This document shows positions 32,801 through 42,589 of a DNA stretch of 64,000 nucleotides, piece by piece. The notes below the pieces were generated by a model. It did no database searches, was not told the DNA's origin, and was given only the letters and a program-made list of their open reading frames with translations. The DNA comes from Chinchilla lanigera (taxonomy: Eukaryota > Chordata > Mammalia > Rodentia > Chinchillidae): contig NW_004955435.1 in assembly GCF_000276665.1 (NCBI RefSeq), positions 5,835,062 to 5,899,061 of the forward strand. Direction: 5' to 3'. The position numbers were made by a program, and so were the translations under genes. How positions within the stretch are numbered: position 1 is the first letter of the stretch; each line of letters starts with the position of its first letter.

Positions 32801-33995
32801 ACAACAGATGCTGAGAAGTGTTCCTCCTTCCTCTGCTCTAACTACCTCCTTCCCTTCCCTTCCCCTCCCTTCCTGCATTTCTTCATCCTAACAGTGTAAC
32901 ACATAGGCAGACGCAGAGATGGATAGACGTGAGGGGGGGACGCAAGGCCTTGGAGGTGTTTCTTGTTTTCCCTCATCTTTCTTCTTTTGATTGACCCTAA
33001 CTACTTGGATTCTGCCAACATGTTAGTTTGTGGAAGTGTCATCCGCAGAGGAGCAGAGAAGACTCACAGATTTTCCAAAGAGAAGATGGGCTTATTGAGT
33101 ATTAAGGCTGCTCCCCGGGGTCCCACTGCCCTTGAGGCCTGGTAGAGTTGAAGACCTGGCCATGGAATCCTTCCTGATAGAAGAGAGGCCCAGCCAGGCC
33201 TCCTATGCAGGCCCTGCCACTGAACCACCCTACATCAGGAGGGAGGAGGAAGAGAGAGAGACTTCAGGGCAGGAAATCCCCTGCGGAAAGCAGGATGCAG
33301 GAAAGAAGTGAGCTAGTGCTGGACTGGGCCAAGGAGACCCTGGTGCTTTGCCTTAGGCCACCGGATGAGTCTCCTAGGTGGACTGCAGGGTTTTTGCTCC
33401 TGGAGCTCCCTCCCCGGGCCTGTGGCTGTCGCTGGGAGCCTGGAGACAGCCCTGGGACACTATGCTCAGTGCCACCCTCCCAGAGAGGCCATGCTGCTCG
33501 CCCAGAGGAATAATGCAAGGCTGAAGCATGCTGTGTCAATCCTCAGTATTTAGTCCTTTTCATATGATACTGTACACCCACTGATGTATTTCTTTATTAT
33601 TTGTCTTCTTATACAAACAGAGATTCCACTCTCAGGGACATTATTTATCAGTTGCAAGTCTGCAGCCCAGTTCCTAAAAGAGTTCCTGCGGCTTCATAGC
33701 AGGTGCTCAATGAATAATAGCTACATGAACGACAAATGCCCATTTTTATCGCTGTAAGCCCAAAATTCTTTCGCCATAGTTTCTCACTGGTACCTTTAGC
33801 CAGTGATTTGGTACATGATGGCTTTCGATGTGTTCTGGTATGTTGGTGCTGCGTGTGAGCTTGTGCTTAAGAAGGTGTCTAGAAAAGAAGCTCGGATGGC
33901 GATGTGCAGGGTTAGAGCAGAGACCAGTTGGGGAAGCTGTTACAAAGACGGAGGGTCGCATACGGCTAGGCTGGGAAGGTTGTGCTTCTAGATCC
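32801..33995. other. Intergenic, no gene recognised
   Basis: Overlapping open frames on both strands at 33205-33553 lack any domain I recognise. A short CCTTCC tract lies at about 32850-32870. Confidence 0.4.
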
Positions 33996-34082
33996 TGGGC
34001 ACTGTGGCACAGGCTGCAGTCCCGGCAGTCTGGGCCTGAGGCAGGAGGATCAGAAGTTTGAGGCCAGCTTGGACTACAGAGC
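33996..34082 (+). repeat. Truncated B1 SINE
   Basis: CTGGGCACTGTGGCACAGGC, GAGGCAGGAGGATCAGAAGT, GGCCAGCTTGGACTACAGAG, running into a pyrimidine simple repeat. Confidence 0.8.
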
Positions 34083-34089
34083 AAATCTC

Positions 34090-34190
34090 CTCTTCTTCTC
34101 CCCTCCCCCTCCCCCTCCCCTTCCCCTTCCCCTTCCCCCTCCCCCTCCCCTTCCCCCTCCCCCTCCCCCTCCTCTTCTCTCTCTGGCTCT
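34090..34190 (+). repeat. (CCCCTCC/CCCTTC)n simple repeat
   Basis: An uninterrupted C/T tract. It creates low-complexity frames on both strands (proline/leucine on +, glutamate/glycine on -), including part of the 178-codon frame at 33746-34282. Confidence 0.95.
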
Positions 34191-34239
34191 CTCTGAGGAG
34201 TGTGGTGCAAATGACACGGTGTGGTTGAGCCTTGGCTTT

Positions 34240-34452
34240 TTTCCCCTACAGTGCTGGGAGCTGAACCCAGTCTACCATACACGCTAGGTAAGTGCTCTCC
34301 CGTGGAACTACATCCCCAATCCCTTTAAAAAACTTTTTAATTTTGTGACAGCAGTTTACTAAGTTGTCCAGACTGGCCTTGAGCTTGCAATCTTTCTGCC
34401 TCAGCCTCCTAAATACTGGGATTACAGAGGTGCACCGCCACACCCGGCTGAC
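34240..34452 (-). repeat. B1+ID dimeric SINE
   Basis: ID half (GTGCTGGGAGCTGAACCCAG, GTGGAACTACATCCCCAATC) and B1 half (GTTGTCCAGACTGGCCTTGA, CTGCCTCAGCCTCCTAAATA, GGGATTACAGAGGTGCACCG). Confidence 0.9.
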
Positions 34453-34669
34453 TTTGGATATTTTGATCTCAAAATGCTTCCAGGATGCACAAATGGAGTT
34501 TCCAGTAAGTATTTGGAAGCTGAGCTAGGCGCTCAGGAGAAAGGTAGGACTAGAGATGTACCATTTGGAGTTCTCTGAAGAAATGTGATGGGTAAAGCCC
34601 TGCGGAAAACCAGGAAAGTCCAGGAAGGTGCAAGTGAATAAGAAGGAAGACCAAAGTTACAGTATTTGG

Positions 34670-34850
34670 AGAGGCAGTGTGCCCAGTAGTAAAAGCTGTG
34701 AGACTTTGGTCTCGTTAATGCTTTCTGTGTCCTGGTTTTTACATCTGTAAAATGGGTTGTTTAATAAAGCCTGTCTCCTTGAGTTGTTCAGAAGATCAAT
34801 GCACTATATACAACGTGCTTCTTTAGTGTGGTGCCTGGCACACAGCCCAG
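34670..34850 (+). repeat. MIR SINE, ancient
   Basis: GGTCTCGTTAATGCTTTCTG, TTACATCTGTAAAATGGGTT, GTGGTGCCTGGCACACAGCC follow the MIR core in order. Confidence 0.75.
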
Positions 34851-35410
34851 GTTCTGCGACTCTTTTCTATGGTTGGAGTTTGGATGTGAAAGGTAATGTA
34901 GAAAAATAATCCATTGAAGCATTCTGGGAAAGATCTTTCTAGGCCAGAAGCGGAGACCCGAGTACCGAGACTGAACAGGATGGGGCGGGAGGGGGGTCAC
35001 GATGAGCCCTCAGACTGAGGCTCCACGAGGTGTCTGGCTGTGCTAGTTAGGCCATCATCCACGTCCTTAGAAAGGGCAAGGGGTTAAGAGAAAGTACGAA
35101 TGACCTCTGCTCAGGCATTGTGAGATGGCTGCTTTCACTTTCTCCTTGCTTTAGTGATGACGTCGTGAGTGATTTTTATTCATAAATAAAGAAGAAGGAA
35201 AGACAAGAGATGACAGCAGCAAAATTTTGGAAGTGAAATAGCTAAACAGCATTAATTTACTCAGTATGACTAAGAAACTGCAAGCTAAGGCGACAGCAGG
35301 GGAGGCGTAGAGACAAGTTGCACTGCTCGCTAGAAGTCCAGAAAAACCTAGAAATTGGGGCACAGGCACCTCTGAAAGTAGGGCTGGAAGTTAAAATGAA
35401 AAGAGAAAGT
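34851..35410. other. Intergenic, no gene recognised
   Basis: No young repeat or exon is recognised. Confidence 0.4.
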
Positions 35411-35414
35411 CTGA

Positions 35415-35612
35415 GTAAGGCTTGGTCATCCACACCTGCAAGCCTGTAATTGCAGCATGTGGGTGGCTGAGGCAGGAGGACCGCTAGTTCAGGGCCAGCC
35501 TGTCTTACGTGGAAACTCAAGGCCAGCCAGGACTACATAGGGACATCTGGTCTGAAAAACAGACCCCAAACCAAAACACAACAACAAAAAACAAAACAAG
35601 CAAAAAACCCCA
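35415..35612 (+). repeat. B1 SINE with internal duplication
   Basis: CCTGCAAGCCTGTAATTGCA, GGCTGAGGCAGGAGGACCGC, GGGCCAGCCTGTCTTACGTG then AAGGCCAGCCAGGACTACAT, and an A-rich tail. Confidence 0.85.
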
Positions 35613-35964
35613 GGACTACCAAGCAGTCTGCTTAAGAAAGAGTTAGACTCATTCTCCTTCCCGCAGCCACCCCAACGGCCCCTCTCCCAAGCCTGAGGAA
35701 ACAGGTGAATATCGGCTGAAGAAGTGTGGGTGTCGGTGAAGGACTTTGCAGGTTACCATGGCTAAAAAGGAAGGTTTAAGAGGAAGGGCACCAGGTGAGA
35801 TTAAAAAATACGATGAGTGGCGGCCAAGTGTCATCCAGTGGGAGGGCAAGGATCTTCAATATGAGAAGCAGTACTTCACACCCAAACAACAGTATGGGTG
35901 ACAAATTTCAATTTATTTGATACAGTCAGTTCAGTGAGAGCTAGCAGTTGGTAGAAGGTGTGGT

Positions 35965-36120
35965 TTTTTATTTTGGTTTTTGAGACGGTATCTCCCTATG
36001 TAATTCAGGTTGGAGTTGAACTCACTACGTTGCTAAGGCTGTCCTCACACTCAAGGAGATCCTCCTGTCTCAGCTTCCTGAATGTTGGGATTACAGACAT
36101 GTACCACTCAGGCCTGGCAG
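35965..36120 (-). repeat. B1 SINE
   Basis: TTTTGAGACGGTATCTCCCT, ATGTAATTCAGGTTGGAGTT, GATCCTCCTGTCTCAGCTTC, GGGATTACAGACATGTACCA. Confidence 0.85.
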
Positions 36121-37560
36121 AAGATGTGTTTTAAATCTTAACACAAATAGCACATTGGAGTTGTGGATCATGCTGCTTGAGATTTCAGCTTTTTAAGAAA
36201 TGTCATCATAGGAGATGAAACTTGATCTGTGGTTATGATTCTGAGACCAAATTTTAGAGTTCTTAATGGAATCACCCACTTCTCCGAGTGAAAGAGAGCA
36301 TGTCAACCGAGATCCAACATGGAAGTGATGTTGATTGTGTTTTCTGACTTGATGGAATGTGCAAGCTGACTTTGCACCCAGGAACACCACGGTGAATTCT
36401 GAGTATTAAAAGGGCTTACGAAAGCACAGAAGAAATTTTTTGAAAACCGCCTGAGAAGGGGGCAGGGTTTCATCATCCCTTGGGACAAAGCTCGGTGCCA
36501 TACACTACTCCTGGTACAGCAATCCCTGTCAAAAGCACTCTGTCCTCTTTTATTTACTCCCTGCAGCTCCACCTGTGACTTCCGGCTCTTCCCCAAACTC
36601 AACGTGAGCGCAGAAGCTCAAGGTTTTCATCAGTTTGGGACGGGGAGGCAGCCACAACCGCCCATGGGAGAGGACTTTGGGAACCACTTCAGAAAGTGGT
36701 AAGAATGACAGGATAAGCGTGTTTGAGGCAAGGGGAACTACTTTGAGGGAAATTAATGGCAAGGTGTCTTTTACTGTAATACATTTGTTATTTAAACATA
36801 TTTTGATGGCAAAAAAACCCAAACAAAACAAAAATCTCTGAACAAGAAAACAAACCCATGCTGAATGGTGACTTCTGTCTGTCCCACGCTTTTGGAACTT
36901 CTCTCAGAATGCCGCAACCAGCTTTGCATCTCCTGGGGAGGAGAGGGTGTTTCTCTCCGTGTGAATGAATATTCTGGAAGAAAAAACCTAAAGACACTGA
37001 CAAGGGTCTCCCGTGGAGATGCCTCAGAGCCAGCGCCTCACAGCCACGTCCCCCAGGTAATAAACGCCTTTTGGACACACCGAAGCCCACAGTCTTCTGG
37101 GCGTGTCCAGCACTTCACCAAGTGACGCCGAGGATCACTGGAGATGTCAGCTAAGCTGCTAGCTTGAAAGTCGGAGACGAGCAAACAAAGACAGCCTTGG
37201 AGGGAAGCAAGACAAGGTAGGATAAGAAAACTTAAAAAAAGAGAAAGAAAATGGGACATTCAGAAAACAAAAGTGAGTTTATGAAATTAACTATGTGTAG
37301 GTGCTCAGAAGCATTTGCTGAATGACGATCAAGGCTGGCGAAATAAAGTCAGGGTCAGCCCCTGAAACACCCACAAGTCGGAGCTGGAGCTGGGATGTTC
37401 CAGAGGCTCCTCTCAGGCACCTGAGGAGACCTGAGCAGCTAGGGCTCACATAACTGTGTCATCGTGGTCACTCCTCTCTGTCCTTCGCATGTTATGTCGT
37501 TGCTGTGGTGTGAATATACATGTTTGTTCACAGCACTTATGCTGGAATTAAACTTCTAAG
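36121..37560. other. Intergenic, no gene recognised
   Basis: Several short frames occur on both strands (36303-37259) without recognisable domains. No young repeat. Confidence 0.4.
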
Positions 37561-37584
37561 TGATTTTGTTTTGCTTTGTTTTGT

Positions 37585-37780
37585 TTTGCTTTTCAGTGCT
37601 GGGCATGAACCCAGGGCTTTTATACTGAACTACATTCTCAACCTATTTCTTTTCTATTTTGAGAGAGTGTCTGGCTAAGTCGCTAAGTTGCCCACATTGG
37701 GTGTGAACTTGCAATCTTCCTGCCTCAGCTTCCCACAGTGCCAGGAGTACAGGTGTGAGCCACCAGGCCCAGCTCAGGTG
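37585..37780 (-). repeat. B1+ID dimeric SINE
   Basis: GTGCTGGGCATGAACCCAGG, TACTGAACTACATTCTCAAC, then TTTGAGAGAGTGTCTGGCTA, GCAATCTTCCTGCCTCAGCT. Confidence 0.85.
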
Positions 37781-38507
37781 ACACTGTTAAGAGCCCGGGC
37801 TGGTGAGGAGAAGGCACCATGACATGCAATTAAAAAGAGAGAAAAGTGGAGCCTGGGATGAATGCCCTTATAAAAGCGGGATTGCAAACCACCTGGCTCT
37901 GCCATCTCCTCTGCCACGTGAGGACGCAATGTTTGTCCCTTACAGCAGAGGATGACATGTTGCCAAGGCACCAACATGAAACCAGGAACAGCCTTCACCT
38001 CACACTGAACCTGTTGGTGCCTCCATTGGGCGCTTCCCAGCCTTCCAAACTGTAAGTAGTAAGTTCCTGTTCTTTACAAATTACCCCTCTGAGGCATTTC
38101 GTTATAGCAGCAGGGATCACAGACCTTTTTGTGATCTGCTCTCAAAATCAGCATCACTCCATTCTGAAATCACTTGTTCGGGTCATAAAGGGACACGAGT
38201 ATCAAGCAGAGGGTGGGGGAATACTGATTTTATTTTGGAATAAAGGCAAGTAGAAGGGATAGAAGAAAGGTATTATGGCTTACAGAGGTCAGGAAGTAGT
38301 CACGCCATCCGAGCTCTTACCAACACTGGCTGCGGGGAGACCTCAAAATGCTTTATGCATTCTGAAGGAGATGACTTCCGGCTGAACTAGGACTGAAGAC
38401 AGAAAAAGCCATTTGTACATATGCAACTGCTCAGGAAACCTATTTTCCATGTTCTGTGAATGGGAGCCTCCCGTATTCTATCGATGGGAAACATCAAGAG
38501 ATTGAAG

Positions 38508-38703
38508 GAGGCTGGGTGTGGGGTGCAGGCTTGACTCCCAGGACTCTGGGAGGCTGAGGCAGGAATTGTAAATTCAAGCTCAGTTTGGGCAACTTAGTGA
38601 CTCAGTGAGACTCTGTCTCAAAATAAATGAAAAACAGGCCTGGGATGTAGCTCAGCACGATGGCTGTTGGTTTGATCTCCAGTACTGTACCCTCCCCGCA
38701 AAA
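38508..38703 (+). repeat. B1+ID dimeric SINE
   Basis: GCTGGGTGTGGGGTGCAGGC, GAGGCTGAGGCAGGAATTGT, a linker AAAATAAATGAAAAACAGG, then CCTGGGATGTAGCTCAGCAC and TTTGATCTCCAGTACTGTAC. Confidence 0.85.
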
Positions 38704-38811
38704 ATGAAAGGAGACCAAGAAATGAGGAACTTCCCAACACTAGAACAACAATAACGACAAAAACAAAATCCAAATATGAAGAAAACAGCAATCTAAATAT
38801 AAGAAAACTAT

Positions 38812-38968
38812 CCAGGGGTGGTGGTGCATACTTGTAATCCCAAGCACTAGGGAAGCTGAGGCAGGAGGCACACAAGTTGGAGGCCAGCCGGGCTACCTAG
38901 TGGGCTCTAGGCTAGAGTGAGCTACAGAGTGAGACCCTGTCTCAAAAACAAAACAAAACAAAATGTCA
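38812..38968 (+). repeat. B1 SINE with internal duplication
   Basis: GGTGGTGGTGCATACTTGTA, AAGCTGAGGCAGGAGGCACA, GGCCAGCCGGGCTACCTAGT then TAGGCTAGAGTGAGCTACAG and an (AAAAC)n tail. Confidence 0.9.
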
Positions 38969-39099
38969 ACAACCACAAAAAGCCAACTACACTAATCAAA
39001 AATAATTTCAGATAATATTCAGAATTGCAAAGGACTTAGAAAATCCAAGTATGTCCTTCTATCATTCTGGAACACAAGGGAAAACAGAAGAGTCTAAAA

Positions 39100-39160
39100 A
39101 CATCCAGAGAGAGACACACAGAGAGAGAGGGAGGGACAGAGAGAGAGAAAGAGAAACTAG
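39100..39160 (+). repeat. (GA)n-rich simple repeat
   Basis: Imperfect GAGA/CACA/GGGA units. Confidence 0.85.
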
Positions 39161-39284
39161 ACATGCAAAGCTTTAGAATCAGAAATTACCCAAAGACAGA
39201 GCTAGGAACCGGGCATGTTAAAGCTAAGTCTCTGTCTTGTTCCAAGGCTCAATCATGCATGTTTTACCACACAGGTTTTGTTCT

Positions 39285-39530
39285 CTTTTTCCTTTTTCCA
39301 TAATACTGGGAATTGAACCCAAGGAAGGAAGCAGGAGGGAGAAGGGGAAGTGAAAAGAATTAAGATGTGCTACGGACATGTACCACCTCCCCCCAAGAAT
39401 GCAATGACGATGTGCTGAGCACATGTAGTAATAAATATAAAAGAAGATAAACTAAACCCCAGGTCTCACCCGTGCTAGGGAAGCAGCACTGTAGGCCTGA
39501 GGTACAGCCTCAACCCTTTTTGTTTTATTT
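39285..39530 (-). repeat. Old ID-like SINE split by an insert
   Basis: TTCCATAATACTGGGAATTG (39297) and AGGTCTCACCCGTGCTAGGG (39461) read as one minus-strand ID-like unit with about 140 bp inserted between. Confidence 0.6.
39318..39458 (+). repeat. L1-like 3' end module, copy 2
   Basis: Shares GGAGAAGGGGAAGTGAAAAG, AATTAAGATGTGCTACGGAC, ATGTACCACC and TAGTAATAAATATAAAAGA with 10763-10908. It sits inside the split SINE, so it arrived as a separate short 3' insertion. Confidence 0.55.
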
Positions 39531-39984
39531 CAAGACAAGGACTTGACAGGTTGCTCTGAGTCTGAGGAAGTCTGCAGAAGTAGCACAGCATATGGGCAAG
39601 AGTTTGTCTTTAAAGTTTTTACCCCTGAACACAGGTGGGGCGGAGATAAGGCGGGGTGAGCTCGTCTTGAAGCTGGAGCTTGGGGAGGAGGAAAGTCGAA
39701 GTAGGCATGGCGTTTTCTCCCTGAAGCAGGAGGCTGGTTATTTTCCTGTGAAGAAATGAATAAGGGAAGAGGAGGGTCTTTGCTGAGGACCGGCAGGAGC
39801 CAGGGGGCACAGGGTGGTGGGAAGTGATGAAAGCAATTTATCTGCCAGATTTAGCACGTAAAAATAGTCTACCCAGTTACATTTGAATTGAGATTAGCAA
39901 TTTTTTTGATCTGCCCCCCAAATTACATGGTATTTTATCTGGCAGCTCTTAAGGACAAACACTAAAACATACATAAAGAATAGT

Positions 39985-40575
39985 GAAGCAAGCCAGGTGT
40001 GGTGGCTGATGCCTGTAATCCCAGGACCCTGGGAGGCAGAGCTGGGAGAATCATAAAGTGAGTGCAGCCTGGGCACCTGAGCTGTTTAGGGAGATGCTTT
40101 CTCAAAATAAAAAAGAGCTGGTGTCTCAGTTACTTTTCTCTCATTGCTGAGACAAAATACCCAATGCACAAAATTAAGGAAGGAAAGGTTTATTTAGCTC
40201 ACAGTTTGTGGAGGTTTCAGTCCACACTTGGCTGGCTCCAAGGCAGAGTGGCACATGGCAGAGGGCAAATGTTCATGGCAGCAGAAGACAGCAAAAGCAA
40301 CAAGTGCAAAAAGGGAGGAGTCGGGGCGAGCAGCCTCTTTCCCTCCCTTACATTGTATGCAAAGAACCTGCCTCAGGGCAGGTGTAGCACTCACACCCAC
40401 AGGTCCAACACTGGACCATGGATCAATCTTCAACTCTAGAAGCCCATCCCACCACTGCATGAGGATCTGGGGGGACATCCAGACACAAACCATAACACCT
40501 GGGGATGTAGCTCAGCGCCAAGGACCTGGGTTCAATCCCCAGCACTGTGAAACAAAACAAAACAAAACAAAATGA
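39985..40575 (+). repeat. B1+ID dimeric SINE split by an LTR
   Basis: The B1 half and linker (39985-40121: GCCAGGTGTGGTGGCTGATG ... CTCAAAATAAAAAAGAGCTG) continue at 40498 with the ID half (CCTGGGGATGTAGCTCAGCG, GGTTCAATCCCCAGCACTGT) and an (AAAAC)n tail. Confidence 0.85.
40122..40497 (-). mobile_element. MaLR solo LTR, 376 bp
   Basis: Same family as the LTRs of the 767-2967 element: TGTCTCAGTTACTTTTCTCT ... GACACAAACCATAACA. Flanks gctgg (40117-40121) and cctgg (40498-40502) look like a 5 bp target duplication with one change, and it lies inside a SINE. The open frames at 40062-40493 are LTR sequence. Confidence 0.8.
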
Positions 40576-40954
40576 GTGATGCAACCTTCCTTTGATAAGA
40601 AACAAGATAGGACCATTAGATTGGGCTTCCAGGCAGTGGTGGAAAAACAACTGGGCACGTAGCCAGAAGGTAATCTGAGGATGCAACTCTCAGGGGTTCT
40701 CTTGAGAGCAAGGGGAAGAGGCACGTGGGGGCAGGAGACCTGGAACCGTCAGAAACAGCTTTAACTGCTTTCCACTTTTGTCCACGTTGCCATCATATAT
40801 ACATATACTAAATAATCACCTGCGAAGTATTTGGTCTCGTTAAAACGTCGGATGCTCACTGAACGTTATTCTCATCAGTGGTGTTCACAGCAGAAGGGAC
40901 TGATTTCCCCCACGTAATTCTTTGACACGCTTGAGGTTTATTTTGGTGGTTTGG

Positions 40955-41135
40955 TGCAGTGGTTACGAGTCTGTAGCCTGTCTCCGGTCACATCCCACAC
41001 TAACCACTTGCTTAATATGTCGGAGACTCAGTTGCCTTGCTTGTCAAATTAGGATGATAATACTACCTAACTTGAAGGGATTCGGTTATAAGCATTAAAT
41101 GAATTGATGCGTGTAACACTTAGAATCTGCTACAC
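40955..41135 (+). repeat. MIR SINE, ancient
   Basis: GCAGTGGTTACGAGTCTGTA, CCACTTGCTTAATATGTCGG, TCAAATTAGGATGATAATAC, TACCTAACTTGAAGGGATTC, AATTGATGCGTGTAACACTT follow the MIR order. Confidence 0.75.
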
Positions 41136-41545
41136 CAACGCTCGAAGTACAACTTTCCATTAGATATCAAAGCCAGGCAATGGGAAGTGTAAAACTTTTT
41201 TGGCCTGTATATACGAATACACTCTATGTATGTGCACAGTCAGGACCTAAGTGGTTTTTAAAGGACACTCACTAGCATCCTTTTGTATATACAGTGTACA
41301 CGTGCATAGTCAGAAGTGAGTACAAGGTCAGAACTTGAAATCTAGACACTTACTTCTCTTCAGAAACACACATTGCAGTTCCTCAGCTGTCTGTAGATGA
41401 GCAGCATCTGACCTCGGCATGGCATCTATCTGCAGGACTTACACTTTGGAACACGGGTCTGCTACTCTCTGAGTGGCATTTCCCTCACTAGCGATGCTTG
41501 CCTGTTCCCCAGAGCAGTGGTGTTAAATTAATCCATCACCGGCTT

Positions 41546-41820
41546 GATGCAGTCCAGGTGCATGTTCCACGGTAACTCCTTTCCCCTTGAAAAGGCCCAT
41601 GATGCAGTCCAGGTGCATGTTCCACCGTAACTCCTTTCCCCTTGAAAAGGCCCATGATGCAGTCCAGGTGCATGTTCCATGGTAACTCCTTTCCCCTTGA
41701 AAAGACCCATGATGCAGTCCAGGTGCATGTTCCACGGTAACTCCTTTCCCCTTGAAAAGGCCCATGATGCAGTCCAGGTGCATGTTCCACGGTAACTCCT
41801 TTCCCCTTGAAAAGACCCAC
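41546..41820 (+). repeat. Minisatellite, 5 x 55 bp
   Basis: Five units start at 41546, 41601, 41656, 41711 and 41766 (each GATGCAGTCCAGGTGCATGT). They differ only at a few sites (for example ccacgg / ccaccg / ccatgg, and aaaagg / aaaaga). Because 55 is not a multiple of three and no unit frame has a stop, all three minus-strand frames stay open across the array. The resulting 86-117 codon frames are by-products of the repeat. Confidence 0.97.
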
Positions 41821-41909
41821 GGATTAGGGTGCGGGAGAGGGAGGCCACTAATTCCTCACTTTGACTGTGTGGGATGCACACAGCACTATCTTTTCTTTCT
41901 CCCTTCCTC

Positions 41910-42028
41910 TCTCCCTCCCAGACACAGGGTCTCCTGCGTAGGTCAGGCCTGCCTTGAGCTCATGGTACTCCTGCCTCAGTCTCCCGTGGGCTGGAATTCA
42001 CAGGCCTGTGCCGTAGCACCCAGCTGCT
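41910..42028 (-). repeat. B1-type SINE
   Basis: CCAGACACAGGGTCTCCTGC, GGTACTCCTGCCTCAGTCTC, GGAATTCACAGGCCTGTGCC. Confidence 0.8.
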
Positions 42029-42034
42029 GAGCGT

Positions 42035-42148
42035 TCCACTACGCAGTTCAGGCTGGCCTCGAGCGAACTTCGTAGCCCAGGCTGGTCTCGAACTTGCAAG
42101 GAGTCCCGAGTGCTGGGATTACAGGCGTGAGCCACCACGCCTGGCTGC
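42035..42148 (-). repeat. B1-type SINE with internal duplication
   Basis: TTCAGGCTGGCCTCGAGCGA then AGCCCAGGCTGGTCTCGAAC, followed by GTGCTGGGATTACAGGCGTG and AGCCACCACGCCTGGCTG. It lies head to tail with the preceding B1. Confidence 0.85.
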
Positions 42149-42589
42149 CTCCCCTTTCATTTGAAATAGCTCCTTAAACCCAGTCGGTTCATCTAGTCCG
42201 GAGTCTGGAGGACTCTCACCTGTTCCCCATTGTATGTGTGTACTGTCACGCGCGTACCGCTGTGTGCAAGCACTGCTGCTCTGCAGGTGTGTAGGGTGCA
42301 ACGCTGTCGGTGAGCTCTTCAGGGCGGCTATGAATTAACTGTCAGCCTTTGGTTTTTTTTTTGCTAACTCATAAAATGCCTGAAACCAGGGGTCTGTTGT
42401 TTATTCATTCACACTCCTTCTGAGTCATTCAGGTACAGGGTGTGTCCGCACAGCGGAGGAAGTTTTGAACTCACATCGGCCTGGAAAGGAAGGTCGTGCG
42501 AGCAGGACTGGGTGGAAACTTAATTTTAACAGTAGAGAAGGGCAGGGCAGGAATCCTGTGCTCACCGCATAGGCAAATCCGACGGAGGT

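Noticed and set aside
33746..34282. 178-codon minus-strand frame with a (Glu-Gly)n tract
   Set aside because: It spans the C/T simple repeat between a B1 fragment and a B1+ID dimer, so it is low-complexity translation.
41523..41881. Three overlapping repeat-peptide frames on the minus strand
   Set aside because: They arise from the 55 bp minisatellite, which has no stop in any frame. No start context, splice site or homologue supports a gene.
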